Part shown: piece after piece, positions 44,254 through 53,663 of the stretch
Numbering within the stretch: the first letter of the stretch is position 1
How the letters are laid out: the number at the start of each line of letters is the position of its first letter
Source of the DNA: Lonepinella koalarum
GTDB lineage: Bacteria > Pseudomonadota > Gammaproteobacteria > Enterobacterales > Pasteurellaceae
Assembly (NCBI RefSeq): GCF_042926695.1
Contig: NZ_CP170642.1
Span: forward strand, 744,001 to 808,000
Length of the DNA stretch: 64,000 nucleotides
Reading direction: 5' to 3'
Translations under genes and position numbers: made by a program
Notes under the pieces: generated by a model
What the model saw: only the letters and a program-made list of their open reading frames with translations
Told to the model about the DNA's origin: nothing
The model's database searches: none

Positions 44254-45855
44254 ATGTCAAAACAAATTCAAATACCAGATATTGGTAGCGATGAGGTCAC
44301 AGTAACGGAAGTTATGGTGAATGTGGGTGATACCATTGAGGTAGAACAATCTATTATTAATGTTGAGGGCGATAAAGCCTCTATGGAAGTACCCGCACCT
44401 GAGGCCGGTGTGGTAAAAGCGATTTTAGTGAAAGTCGGCGATAAGGTTTCTACGGGTACGCCAATGCTTGAATTAGAAGCTGCAGGTACTGCTCCAGCTG
44501 CCGAAGCACCAAAAGCTGAAGCTGCACCAGCACCAGCTGCTGCACCAACAGCCTCTGCTGTCGTAGATGTGAATGTGCCAGATATTGGTTCTGATGAAGT
44601 AAATGTGACCGAAATTATGGTCAAAGTAGGTGATGCGGTTGAAGTAGATCAATCTATTATCAATGTCGAGGGCGATAAAGCCTCAATGGAAGTACCCGCA
44701 CCAATTGCTGGCGTGGTGAAAGAGATCTTGATTGCGGTGGGTGATAAAGTGACTACTGGCAAATTAATCATGAAATTTGAATCAGATTCTGTACCTGCTC
44801 AATCCCAAACACAATCTGCTCCGGTTGCTGATGTACCAAAAGCCGAATCACCAAAAGCCGAATCTGCCCCTGCTCCAACTACTGCCCCAGTTGCCAACCA
44901 AGAAGAGGTTACCGCCAGTGCCACCTTTGCACATGCAACTCCAGTGGTTCGTCGTTTAGCTCGTGAGTTCGGTGTTAACCTTGATAAAGTCAAGGGTACA
45001 GGTCGTAAAGGTCGTGTTTTAAAAGAGGATGTGCAAGCCTATGTTAAAGCTGCCATTGCTGCCCTTGAAAGTGGGGCTGCGGCAAGTTCTGGTGTTGCAA
45101 ACGGTGCAGGTTTAGGTTTATTACCATGGCCGAAAGTCGATTTCAGCAAATTTGGTGAAGTGGAAGAAGTTGAATTAACTCGTATCAACAAGATCTCTGG
45201 TGCAAACTTACATCGTAACTGGGTGATGATTCCACATGTTACCCACTTCGATCGTGCCGACATCACTGATTTGGAAGCGTTCCGCAAAGAGCAAAACAAA
45301 TTAGCGGAAAAACAAAAATTAGATGTGAAAATTACCCCAGTAGTATTCATTATGAAAGCGGCTGCTAAAGCATTGGAAGCCTATCCACGTTTCAACAGTT
45401 CTATTTCAGAAGATGGTCAACGGTTAACCTTGAAAAAATATGTTAATATCGGTGTGGCAGTGGATACGCCAAATGGCTTAGTGGTACCAGTGTTCAAAGA
45501 TGTGAATAAAAAAGGTATTATTGAGCTTTCTCGTGAATTAATGGAAGTATCGAAAAAAGCACGAGCAGGTAAATTAACAGCTTCTGATATGCAAGGTGGT
45601 TGTTTCACTATTTCTAGTATTGGTGGTTTGGGAACTACCCATTTTGCTCCGATTGTGAATGCCCCAGAAGTCGCTATTTTAGGCGTATCTAAATCTGACA
45701 TGGCACCAGTATGGAATGGTAAAGAATTTACCCCACGCTTGATGTTACCTTTATCATTATCTTTCGATCACCGTGTAATTGATGGTGCCGATGGAGCGAG
45801 ATTTATTAGTTTTATTGGTAGCGTATTAGCAGATTTACGCCGTTTGGCAATGTAA
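44254..45855 (+). CDS. aceF: Pyruvate dehydrogenase E2 (dihydrolipoamide acetyltransferase)
   Basis: AceF forms the core of the complex and makes acetyl-CoA. The 533-aa protein has two lipoyl domains (lipoyl Lys41 and Lys142, both in EGDKASMEVPAP), each followed by Ala/Pro-rich linkers. Then come the peripheral subunit-binding domain (ATPVVRRLAREFGVNL onward) and the catalytic domain ending with SFDHRVIDGADGARF. E. coli has three lipoyl domains, so this is a two-domain version, as in Haemophilus. The DNA of the two lipoyl domains is very similar, suggesting duplication or gene conversion. Confidence 0.97.
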   Translation: MSKQIQIPDIGSDEVTVTEVMVNVGDTIEVEQSIINVEGDKASMEVPAPEAGVVKAILVKVGDKVSTGTPMLELEAAGTAPAAEAPKAEAAPAPAAAPTASAVVDVNVPDIGSDEVNVTEIMVKVGDAVEVDQSIINVEGDKASMEVPAPIAGVVKEILIAVGDKVTTGKLIMKFESDSVPAQSQTQSAPVADVPKAESPKAESAPAPTTAPVANQEEVTASATFAHATPVVRRLAREFGVNLDKVKGTGRKGRVLKEDVQAYVKAAIAALESGAAASSGVANGAGLGLLPWPKVDFSKFGEVEEVELTRINKISGANLHRNWVMIPHVTHFDRADITDLEAFRKEQNKLAEKQKLDVKITPVVFIMKAAAKALEAYPRFNSSISEDGQRLTLKKYVNIGVAVDTPNGLVVPVFKDVNKKGIIELSRELMEVSKKARAGKLTASDMQGGCFTISSIGGLGTTHFAPIVNAPEVAILGVSKSDMAPVWNGKEFTPRLMLPLSLSFDHRVIDGADGARFISFIGSVLADLRRLAM

Positions 45856-45867
45856 TTAACGGTATAC

Positions 45868-45898
45868 AAAAGTGCGGTATTTTTCACCGCGCTTTTAT
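45868..45898 (+). other. Inverted USS hairpin between aceF and lpdA
   Basis: AAAAGTGCGGT and ACCGCGCTTTT pair around 7 bases with one wobble. It may work as a partial terminator that lowers lpdA read-through. Confidence 0.55.
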
Positions 45899-45911
45899 AC
45901 AAGGAGAACAC

Positions 45912-47336
45912 ATGAGTAAAGAAATTAAAACACAAGTTGTCGTTTTAGGTGCGGGTCCAGCGGGTTATTCTGCGGCTTTCCGTTGTGCTGACTTAGGTTT
46001 AGAAACTGTCTTAGTTGAACGTTATTCAACGCTCGGTGGGGTATGTTTAAACGTAGGTTGTATTCCATCTAAGGCATTACTACATGTCGCTAAGGTGATT
46101 GAAGATGCCAAACATGTTGAACATCATGGTATTTCTTTTGGTGAACCGACCATTGATCTGGATCAAGTCCGTGCGGGTAAAGATGGTGTGATTAGCCGTT
46201 TAACCGGTGGTTTGGCAGGCATGGCAAAAATGCGTAAAGTGACCGTGGTTGAAGGATTAGCTAAATTCACTGATCTAAACACGTTAGTCGCCAAAGATCG
46301 AGAAGGCAATCCAACCACAATTAAATTTGATAATGCAATTATTGCGGCGGGTTCTCGTCCAATTCAATTGCCTTTTATTCCACATGAAGATCCACGCGTT
46401 TGGGATTCAACCGATGCGCTTGCATTACGTGAAGTACCAAAACGCTTGTTAGTCATGGGGGGAGGGATTATCGGTTTAGAAATGGGTACTGTTTACAGTG
46501 CTTTGGGTTCACAAATTGATGTAGTAGAAATGTTCGATCAAGTGATTCCAGCAGCTGATAAAGACATTGTTAAGATTTATACCAAACAAATTGAGAAAAA
46601 ATTCACCTTATTGCTGGAAACTAAAGTCACTGCGGTAGAAGCCAAAGATGATGGCATTCATGTTTCTATGGAAGGCAAATCAGGTAGTGAAACTCGTGTT
46701 TATGACGCAGTGTTAGTCGCAATTGGCCGTACACCAAATGGCAAATTGATTGATGCGCATTTAGCAGGGGTTGAAGTGGATGAACGTGGTTTTATTCGTA
46801 CTGATAAACAAATGCGTACCAACGTACCACATATTTATGCTATTGGTGATATTGTGGGTCAACCAATGTTGGCACATAAAGGGGTACACGAAGGTCATGT
46901 GGCGGCAGAAGTGATTGCAGGCAAAAAACATTATTTTGATCCGAAAGTGATTCCATCCATTGCTTATACTGAGCCAGAAGTCGCTTGGGTGGGTAAAACA
47001 GAAAAAGAATGTAAGGCCGAAAACCTTAAATATGAAGTGGCGAACTTCCCTTGGGCGGCATCAGGTCGTGCCATTGCATCTGATTGTTCAGAAGGGATGA
47101 CGAAACTCATTTTCGATAAAGAAACTCATCGTATTTTAGGTGGTGCAATTGTTGGTACAAATGCCGGTGAATTATTAGGTGAAATCGGCTTAGCCATTGA
47201 AATGGGTTGTGATGCAGAAGATATTGCATTAACCATTCATGCTCACCCAACCTTACATGAATCTGTCGGGTTAGCGGCAGAAGTATTTGAGGGGTCAATT
47301 ACAGACTTACCAAATGCTAAAGCGAAGAAAAAATAA
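45912..47336 (+). CDS. lpdA: Dihydrolipoamide dehydrogenase E3
   Basis: LpdA reoxidises dihydrolipoyl groups with NAD in pyruvate and 2-oxoglutarate dehydrogenase and the glycine cleavage system. The 474-aa flavoprotein has the FAD motif GAGPAGYSAA, the redox pair in GGVCLNVGCIPSKALLH, an NAD motif GGGIIGLEMG, and the catalytic HAHPTLHE near the C-terminus. It closes the aceE-aceF-lpdA operon and a strong terminator follows. Confidence 0.98.
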   Translation: MSKEIKTQVVVLGAGPAGYSAAFRCADLGLETVLVERYSTLGGVCLNVGCIPSKALLHVAKVIEDAKHVEHHGISFGEPTIDLDQVRAGKDGVISRLTGGLAGMAKMRKVTVVEGLAKFTDLNTLVAKDREGNPTTIKFDNAIIAAGSRPIQLPFIPHEDPRVWDSTDALALREVPKRLLVMGGGIIGLEMGTVYSALGSQIDVVEMFDQVIPAADKDIVKIYTKQIEKKFTLLLETKVTAVEAKDDGIHVSMEGKSGSETRVYDAVLVAIGRTPNGKLIDAHLAGVEVDERGFIRTDKQMRTNVPHIYAIGDIVGQPMLAHKGVHEGHVAAEVIAGKKHYFDPKVIPSIAYTEPEVAWVGKTEKECKAENLKYEVANFPWAASGRAIASDCSEGMTKLIFDKETHRILGGAIVGTNAGELLGEIGLAIEMGCDAEDIALTIHAHPTLHESVGLAAEVFEGSITDLPNAKAKKK

Positions 47337-47367
47337 TTTTCTTCGTTGTAAGAATAATAGAAATATG

Positions 47368-47398
47368 CACCGCACTTTTAAAGTGCGGTGATTTTTTT
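47368..47398 (+). terminator. Terminator after lpdA, inverted USS pair
   Basis: CACCGCACTTT and AAAGTGCGGTG are almost adjacent and are followed by ATTTTTTT. Confidence 0.88.
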
Positions 47399-47543
47399 AG
47401 ATTTTTCTTTTTTATTTAATGAATAAATTGCATAAAAAGGAAAGAGCTAATATAAAATTTGCATAAATATTGAATAAAAACTGGAAATCATCTTTGTAAT
47501 AGGTTAGTATCAGAACGTTTTTGATTTTAAATAAATAATAATA

Positions 47544-48077
47544 ATGTTAAAAAAGATTTTAATTATAGCAAGTGTTACCGTTCTCGCGGCTTGCTCAAAT
47601 ACATCAAGACAGGCTGGTGTAGTTAGTCAACAAAATAATGATCAACTGACAACTTCGATGAATGGTCTGAGAACCAACAAACCAAGTCTCAGCATGTCGC
47701 AAAGTTCATCTCATGCTTCTGGTCTAAATAAAGATTTAGCGCTAGTTTATAATCAATGGGCTGGAACACGTTATCGTATGGGAGGAACAAGTTCTCGTGG
47801 GATTGATTGCTCTGCTTTTATGCAAGAAACCTTTGCCGCTGCTTTTGGTATGAGTTTGCCACGTTCAACATCGGAACAGCAACGTTTAGGTCAACGTATT
47901 CAGAAAAGTGAATTGAAGCAAGGTGATTTAGTATTTTTCCGTAAAAACCGTCATGTGGGGGTTTATATAGGGAATGGACAATTTATGCATTCTAGCTCCA
48001 GTCAAGGGGTGACGATTAGCTCGTTAAGTGAAGCCTACTGGGCGAGAACTTATACACAATCTCGCCGCGTGTTGTAG
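47544..48077 (+). CDS. NlpC/P60-family lipoprotein peptidase (MepS/NlpC-like)
   Basis: This 177-aa lipoprotein has a signal peptide with lipobox LAAC (lipid Cys17), a Ser/Gln-rich linker and a C-terminal NlpC/P60 domain. The catalytic residues are visible: Cys89 in GIDCSAF, His137 in RHVGVYIG and His149 in FMHSSSSQG. Such enzymes cut D,D-crosslinks or other peptide bonds of peptidoglycan in the periplasm. E. coli has both MepS (Spr) and NlpC; the sequence alone does not separate them, so I give no symbol. Confidence 0.9.
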   Translation: MLKKILIIASVTVLAACSNTSRQAGVVSQQNNDQLTTSMNGLRTNKPSLSMSQSSSHASGLNKDLALVYNQWAGTRYRMGGTSSRGIDCSAFMQETFAAAFGMSLPRSTSEQQRLGQRIQKSELKQGDLVFFRKNRHVGVYIGNGQFMHSSSSQGVTISSLSEAYWARTYTQSRRVL

Positions 48078-48114
48078 AAAATCGTTATACTTTTTAGGCT
48101 CATTATAATTAATT

Positions 48115-49080
48115 CTAATTTACTTTATCTATAACTAACTTTGCCATCATTTCAATATGTTCCTGTGTGGCATTTAACGCAGGAATATACTGATAACTTT
48201 TTCCCCCATTTTGCAAGAAATATGCCCGATTTTCTTCATCAATTTCTTCTAAGGTTTCCAAACAATCAGTAGAAAATCCCGGACAAATGACCGCTAATTT
48301 TTCAATACCTTTTGGGGCTGCTTTTTGCATAAATTTATCCGTATAGGGTTGTAGCCATTCTTGTTTGCCAAAACGCGATTGGAATGTCATTGTCCATTGG
48401 GTTTCCAGCAAACCTAATTTATCCACGACTGCGAGCGTGGTTTGACGACAATGCTCACGATAATAATCACCTAAATTTTCATAACGCACAGGAATACCGT
48501 GATAGGAAAACAGTAAAAATTCATCATCTCGCATTTTAGTTTTAATAGAATTAACCAATGCATTAATATATCGTTGATCTAAATGATAAGAATGGATAAA
48601 TTCAAACGGTACGATATTTCGTTGTGCTTTTAACGCATTGGCAAAGGCATCGAATACGGGAGCTGTGGTGGTGCTACTATATTGTGGATAAAGGGGGAGT
48701 ACAATGATTTTTTCTACTTGCAGATCTGTTAATTTTTGCACTGCTGTCTGCATACTCGGATTGCCATAAGTCATGCCTAGTTCAACCATCACATTTTGAT
48801 TTTGATGATTAAAATAGTTTTGTAATGCCTGTTGCTGCTGTTTACTGATTGCCAGTAAAGGTGATCCTTGTTTTGTCCAAATCGATTGATAGGTTTTAGC
48901 AATATGTTTTGAACGTTTAGGTAAAATAATAAAATCTAATAATGGTAGCCATCGCCATTTTGGTAAATCGACCACTCTTGGATCGCTTAAAAATTGACGT
49001 AAATAGGGTTTAATTGCCTGTGGTGTTGGGGCATCTGGTGTACCTAAATTGGCTAAAATAACCCCTATTTTTTTATTCAT
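48115..49080 (-). CDS. hemH: Ferrochelatase
   Basis: HemH inserts ferrous iron into protoporphyrin IX, the last step of haem synthesis. The 321-aa protein has the N-terminal GVILANLGTPDAPTP, the catalytic His in LFSYHGIPVRY, and CPGFSTDCLETLEEI near the C-terminus. It overlaps the thioesterase gene by 8 bases and is probably cotranscribed with it and ydiJ (HI1160-HI1163 order). Downstream users include the cytochrome b subunit FdoI. Confidence 0.96.
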   Translation of the reverse strand: MNKKIGVILANLGTPDAPTPQAIKPYLRQFLSDPRVVDLPKWRWLPLLDFIILPKRSKHIAKTYQSIWTKQGSPLLAISKQQQQALQNYFNHQNQNVMVELGMTYGNPSMQTAVQKLTDLQVEKIIVLPLYPQYSSTTTAPVFDAFANALKAQRNIVPFEFIHSYHLDQRYINALVNSIKTKMRDDEFLLFSYHGIPVRYENLGDYYREHCRQTTLAVVDKLGLLETQWTMTFQSRFGKQEWLQPYTDKFMQKAAPKGIEKLAVICPGFSTDCLETLEEIDEENRAYFLQNGGKSYQYIPALNATQEHIEMMAKLVIDKVN

Positions 49081-49498
49081 GATTAATCACCGAAAGGGTT
49101 AAGCGAGAAACACAGCAAAGTTTATGTTCTTCATTGCGAATGTCAATTTGCCAAATATGCAAGGTACGACCGATTTTCACTGCCGTTGCTCGAGCAGTTA
49201 CAGTTTCACCTTTATACACAGGGCGTAAATGACTGGCATTAATTTCTGCCCCGACTACGGCTTGATTATTTTCGGTGCAACAATGCCCCGCTGCAGATCC
49301 CACCGTTTCCGCCAATGCGGCAGAAATGCCACCATGCAAAATACCTACTGGTTGCATGGTTTTTTCGTTAACAGGCATGGTGGCTTCTAACCAGTCATCA
49401 CCTTTAACACTAAATTGAATACCTAAATGTTGTACTGCACAACCGATACAAGCTTGATTTAAATCATCAAGTGTAAATTCTCGTTTCCAAATTTGCAT
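49073..49498 (-). CDS. menI: Hotdog-fold acyl-CoA thioesterase (YdiI/MenI-like)
   Basis: This 141-aa protein is a hotdog thioesterase with HGGISAALAETVGSAAG (catalytic Glu in the AET segment) and GAEINASHLRP. E. coli YdiI (MenI) hydrolyses 1,4-dihydroxy-2-naphthoyl-CoA in menaquinone synthesis; H. influenzae HI1161 is a close relative. The specificity here is inferred from family only. It overlaps the start of hemH and follows ydiJ by 7 bases. Confidence 0.85.
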   Translation of the reverse strand: MQIWKREFTLDDLNQACIGCAVQHLGIQFSVKGDDWLEATMPVNEKTMQPVGILHGGISAALAETVGSAAGHCCTENNQAVVGAEINASHLRPVYKGETVTARATAVKIGRTLHIWQIDIRNEEHKLCCVSRLTLSVINHE

Positions 49499-49505
49499 AA
49501 TACGC

Positions 49506-52500
49506 CTACTTAAATAAAGTTAATAAAGCCTGAACTGGGTGTTTGGGTTTAAATTGTTCAAAACGATTGACTTGGCTACGACAAGAATATCCCGTTGCCA
49601 AACAGTGTTCAGGGTTTTTGTTTTGGAGTTTGACCGCCCAAGAAACATCATAAATTTCTTTTGACATAGTTTGATTCTTCACATCATGACCAAATACGCC
49701 AGCCATGCCACAACAACCCACATTTTGAATTTGCAAGGTTTCGCCAAATGTCGCGAAAATTTGTTGCCATTGTTGTGGGCTAGTTGGCATAAATGTGGTT
49801 TCCGTACAATGTGGGAATAAGTGCCAGCTTTCTTTTGGCTCATTTAAACTGCGGTGAGAATTTTTTAAGTTTTTCAGCGCGGTTTCTATTAACGGAGAAG
49901 TTAATTGGGAACACAACCATTCGTGAGCGGTAATCACCTGAAAATCGCCCCTTTCTTTGCCTAACACTTCTTTATATTCATCACGATAAGACAATACAAT
50001 AGCAGGATCCACGCCTACCAACGGCGCACCTAATTTTGCCATTCGGTTTAACATTTCCGCTTGATTTTTTGCCGTGCGAGCAAATTGCCCTAAAAAACCT
50101 TTAATATGTTGAGCCTTGCCGTTCGGTTTAAACGGCAATAATACCGCTTGATAGCCGAGTTTTTGGCAAAGTGCGACAAAATCACGAACTACTTTGGCAT
50201 CATAGTAGGACGTATAAGGATCTTGCACAATTAACACCAGATTGGTTTTATCTGCTTCAGACAGGCTTTCAAGCTGTTCGAGTGATTGTCCTTGATAACC
50301 GATTTCGACTAATTGCTGCTGTAAATTCGGTTGCGAGAGCAACGGCAAATCAGTCATTCCTAAGGTTTTTTCCACCATGGTTTGCACGGGTTTTAACTTA
50401 GTGAAAAAATTAAAAAACCGTGGTACTTTTGCCATATAAGGAGCAACCACTTCTAAATTTGCTACCACATAATCTTTCGGTGGACGCAAATAGCGTTGAT
50501 GATAAAAATAGAAAAATTTAGCTCGGAAACTTGGCACGTCAATTTTAATTGGGCATTGGCTGGCACAGGCCTTACAAGCTAAACAGTTATCCATCGAAAA
50601 TTTTACTTCATGGGAAAAATCGTATTCCTGCTTTTGCTTGAACGTATGGCGAATTTTTTGCACAAATTCAGATAGTTTGATATGCGATTTTTTGAAATCT
50701 AATTGCTCAGGTTGTACCTGTTCATTTGCCATTAAACGTAGCCATTCACGTATCATGGCGGCACGCCCTTTCGGTGAGAATATACGATTTTTGCTCACTT
50801 TCATGGACGGACACATAATACTATGCACATCAAAATTAAAGCACAAACCATTACCATTGCAATTCATTGCACCTGAAAATTCTTCCCGCATTTTAATCGG
50901 AATTTGACGATCCTGATCAGCGCGCATTGGTGACAGCAAACCATAAAGCTTGTCTTGAGAACCCAACGGTGTACAGATTTTCCCCGGATTTAAACGATTT
51001 TGTGGATCAAATAAATGTTTCACATAGCGTAATTCTTGCCAAAGTTCAGGCGTGAAAAATTTCTCACCATAATAAGAACGAATACCCTTACCGTGTTCGC
51101 CCCAAATTAAACCACCGTATTTTCTGGTCAGATTGGCAACTTTATCAGAAATTTCTTTGAATAATTTAACTTGTGCTTTATCGGTTAAATCTAACGCTGG
51201 GCGAACGTGCAATACACCTGCATCAACGTGTCCGAACATACCATATTGTAGATTATGACTGTCGAGCAATGCTCGAAATTCTAAAATATAATCAGCTAAA
51301 TTTTCAGGAGGCACACAAGTATCTTCTACGAAAGGAAGGGGTTTCGCCCAACCTTTAGCATTGCCTAAAAGCCCGACTGCTTTTTTTCGCATCGCATAAA
51401 TTCGTTCAATAGAAGCCAAATCGTTGGTCACTTGATAACCGATAATATCATCTTCCTGATGGGCGATTTTATGATCTAATTGTTTACAAAGTGCGGTGAC
51501 AAATTGCTGAATTTTTGCTTGATGATCGCCAGCATATTCGACAATATTCAAGCCTAAAATCGGATTATCTTTGTTTTCTGTCAGCAAATCTTTGACTGAA
51601 TGCCACACAATATCTTCTTTTGCCAAACCTAATACTTTACTGTCCACCGTTTCTACTGACAACGCATTGGCTTTTACCATAAAGGGGGCATTACGCAATG
51701 CGGAATTAAAGGAACGATATTTTACATTAATTAGTGTGCGATATTGAGGAATTGGGGTTAAATCTAATACAGCTTCGCAGATAAACGCCAGCGACCCTTC
51801 CGATCCGGTTAAAATTCGGGTGAGATTAAATTCACTTTCGTCTTGATTAAACACATTTTTGAGATCATAACCTGTGAGAAAACGGTTAAGTTGCGGTAGA
51901 TCCTGCATAATGGTTTGGCGTTTGTCATGGCAACGGCTAAAAATTTCCTGATGTAGCAGGCGACCTTGAGCGGACAGATTGTCAGGTAAATTATCCAAAA
52001 ATCCGTCTGTTTTCACCGCACTTGTGTCTAAAATTTCACCATTTATCAACACCGCACGCAACCCCAAAACATGATCGGAAGTTTTACCATATTGCAGAGA
52101 TCCCTGCCCTGAGGCATCGGTGTTAATCATACCGCCTAGCGTGGCACGGTTGCTGGTGGAGAGTTCAGGGGAAAAAAATAAACCATAAGGTTTAAGATAT
52201 TGATTAAGCTGATCTTTCACTACACCCGCTTGCACACGCACCCAACGTTGTTCTACGTTGAGTTCTAAAATACCGGTCATATAGCGAGAGAGATCGACAA
52301 TCAGATTATTATTAAGCGATTGACCATTTGTCCCCGTTCCTCCTCCTCTCGGTGTAAAAGTCAGAGATTGATATTTTTCTTGTTGGGCTAACTTAGTTAA
52401 ACGTACTACATCTGCTACCGATTTTGGAAATAAAATGCCTTGTGGTAAAAGCTGATAAACACTATTATCGGTGGCAAGGCTTAATCGATCAGCGTAATTA

Positions 52501-52598
52501 GATACAATGTCACCTTCAAAGGATTGCAGTTGTAAATCCTTTAAATAATCAATAACAAGGGGATTAAGTTGAGGAACATCTTTCAAACGGGGTAGCAT
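49506..52598 (-). CDS. ydiJ: FAD-linked oxidase/Fe-S protein YdiJ (2-hydroxyacid dehydrogenase type)
   Basis: This 1030-aa protein has three parts. First is an FAD-binding domain of the PCMH type (FTPRGGGTGTNGQSL, then INTDASGQGSLQYGKTSDHV). Next is an FAD-oxidase C-terminal domain (MFGHVDAGVLHVRPALDL). Last is a 4Fe-4S and CCG-type module (CLACKACASQCPIKID, and CCGMAGVFGHD near the end). It is of the E. coli YdiJ type; I recall reports that YdiJ oxidises D-2-hydroxyglutarate. It would feed electrons to the respiratory chain. It is first in ydiJ-menI-hemH. Confidence 0.93.
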   Translation of the reverse strand: MLPRLKDVPQLNPLVIDYLKDLQLQSFEGDIVSNYADRLSLATDNSVYQLLPQGILFPKSVADVVRLTKLAQQEKYQSLTFTPRGGGTGTNGQSLNNNLIVDLSRYMTGILELNVEQRWVRVQAGVVKDQLNQYLKPYGLFFSPELSTSNRATLGGMINTDASGQGSLQYGKTSDHVLGLRAVLINGEILDTSAVKTDGFLDNLPDNLSAQGRLLHQEIFSRCHDKRQTIMQDLPQLNRFLTGYDLKNVFNQDESEFNLTRILTGSEGSLAFICEAVLDLTPIPQYRTLINVKYRSFNSALRNAPFMVKANALSVETVDSKVLGLAKEDIVWHSVKDLLTENKDNPILGLNIVEYAGDHQAKIQQFVTALCKQLDHKIAHQEDDIIGYQVTNDLASIERIYAMRKKAVGLLGNAKGWAKPLPFVEDTCVPPENLADYILEFRALLDSHNLQYGMFGHVDAGVLHVRPALDLTDKAQVKLFKEISDKVANLTRKYGGLIWGEHGKGIRSYYGEKFFTPELWQELRYVKHLFDPQNRLNPGKICTPLGSQDKLYGLLSPMRADQDRQIPIKMREEFSGAMNCNGNGLCFNFDVHSIMCPSMKVSKNRIFSPKGRAAMIREWLRLMANEQVQPEQLDFKKSHIKLSEFVQKIRHTFKQKQEYDFSHEVKFSMDNCLACKACASQCPIKIDVPSFRAKFFYFYHQRYLRPPKDYVVANLEVVAPYMAKVPRFFNFFTKLKPVQTMVEKTLGMTDLPLLSQPNLQQQLVEIGYQGQSLEQLESLSEADKTNLVLIVQDPYTSYYDAKVVRDFVALCQKLGYQAVLLPFKPNGKAQHIKGFLGQFARTAKNQAEMLNRMAKLGAPLVGVDPAIVLSYRDEYKEVLGKERGDFQVITAHEWLCSQLTSPLIETALKNLKNSHRSLNEPKESWHLFPHCTETTFMPTSPQQWQQIFATFGETLQIQNVGCCGMAGVFGHDVKNQTMSKEIYDVSWAVKLQNKNPEHCLATGYSCRSQVNRFEQFKPKHPVQALLTLFK

Positions 52599-52680
52599 AA
52601 ATCACTCGAGTAAAATAAAAAGTAAACAGACAGGATTTTAGCATATTAGACGGAATAGAAAAGCATAAGTTTTATAATAA

Positions 52681-52711
52681 TGGCACAAGTTTTAAGCCTT
52701 GTGCCATCATT
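52681..52711. terminator. Strong hairpin between ydiJ and ybhA
   Basis: TGGCACAAG and CTTGTGCCA form a 9-bp stem. A T7 run follows on the plus strand, while the minus strand has only ATTATTAT. Both neighbours are on the minus strand, so its main direction is puzzling. Confidence 0.65.
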
Positions 52712-52821
52712 TTTTTCACCTTCCCAGTCGCTATAATTAGGATTAGTAGGATTAGGTAATACAATGAACTTTTTACCAAATTTTTCTTTGTTACATAGAA
52801 TTGATAAAATTATTTTAATAA

Positions 52822-53637
52822 TTAAAGTAAATGTGCTAAGACTTCTGCAATTCCGTTTGTATTATTGTCGGTAGTGATAAACTTTGCTTGATCTTTGACT
52901 TCTTGTTCTGCATTTCCCATCGCTACGCCATAACCTACTGCAGTCAGCATGCTAGTATCATTATGATTATCACCAAATGCGATAACCTCTTGTGGCTCAA
53001 CTTGCCATTGTTTGAGTAAGTCTAATAGTTTGCCACCTTTACTATTGCCATTGTTGGCAATATCTACGCGATCGATCCACGACCATTCGCAACTAAATTC
53101 AGAAACGGGTAGGTTTTCCACCGCACTTTCCATATCTTGGCGATTCTGCGAGCTAATCACAAATTTCCAAATTTGCTCATTTGGATTATGGAAAATTTCT
53201 TCAAAATTGCTCACTTGACGCACATCAGGACGAACATTTTCAGGGCAGCTGGCAACCCATTGGGTGAATTTTGTCATATGCGCATTAAGTTTCTCATAAT
53301 TCATCGTATTACGACTATACATCAATAAATCTAACTGATATTTTTCCGCAATTTTCAATACGGTTTCACATTGGTTGGCTGAAAGCGGATTAGCTAATTC
53401 CACTTTGTCGGTTGTAGGATGGTAAATATAAGTGCCATTACAACACACAATCGGTGTATCTAATTGCAATTCGTGGTAGTAAGGTTTTACCGCAGTATGA
53501 TGGCGACCTGTTACAATCACTACTTTAATACCTTTCGCACGAGCATCAGCAATAGCCTGTTTACTACTGTCTAAAATTTGTCCTTTACCATTGAGTAGTG
53601 TACCGTCTAAATCAAATGCGATTACTTTGTATGTCAT
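52822..53637 (-). CDS. ybhA: HAD-family phosphatase (YbhA, pyridoxal phosphate phosphatase type)
   Basis: This 271-aa Cof-type HAD hydrolase has the nucleophile motif FDLDGTLL (Asp9, Asp11), VTGRHH, and the late GDNHNDTSML. It aligns with E. coli YbhA (CCNGTYIY, CEWSWIDRVDIANNGNSKG), which dephosphorylates pyridoxal 5'-phosphate and also some sugar phosphates. It lies at the end of the fdo-fdhE cluster on the same strand, 26 bases after fdhE, and may be cotranscribed. Confidence 0.9.
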   Translation of the reverse strand: MTYKVIAFDLDGTLLNGKGQILDSSKQAIADARAKGIKVVIVTGRHHTAVKPYYHELQLDTPIVCCNGTYIYHPTTDKVELANPLSANQCETVLKIAEKYQLDLLMYSRNTMNYEKLNAHMTKFTQWVASCPENVRPDVRQVSNFEEIFHNPNEQIWKFVISSQNRQDMESAVENLPVSEFSCEWSWIDRVDIANNGNSKGGKLLDLLKQWQVEPQEVIAFGDNHNDTSMLTAVGYGVAMGNAEQEVKDQAKFITTDNNTNGIAEVLAHLL

Positions 53638-53663
53638 AAGTGTATCCTTAATTTTAATTGAAA

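Noticed and set aside
44268..44624. A 118-codon antisense frame in aceF
   Set aside because: It is a shadow of the repeated lipoyl domains and Ala/Pro linkers, with no start signals.
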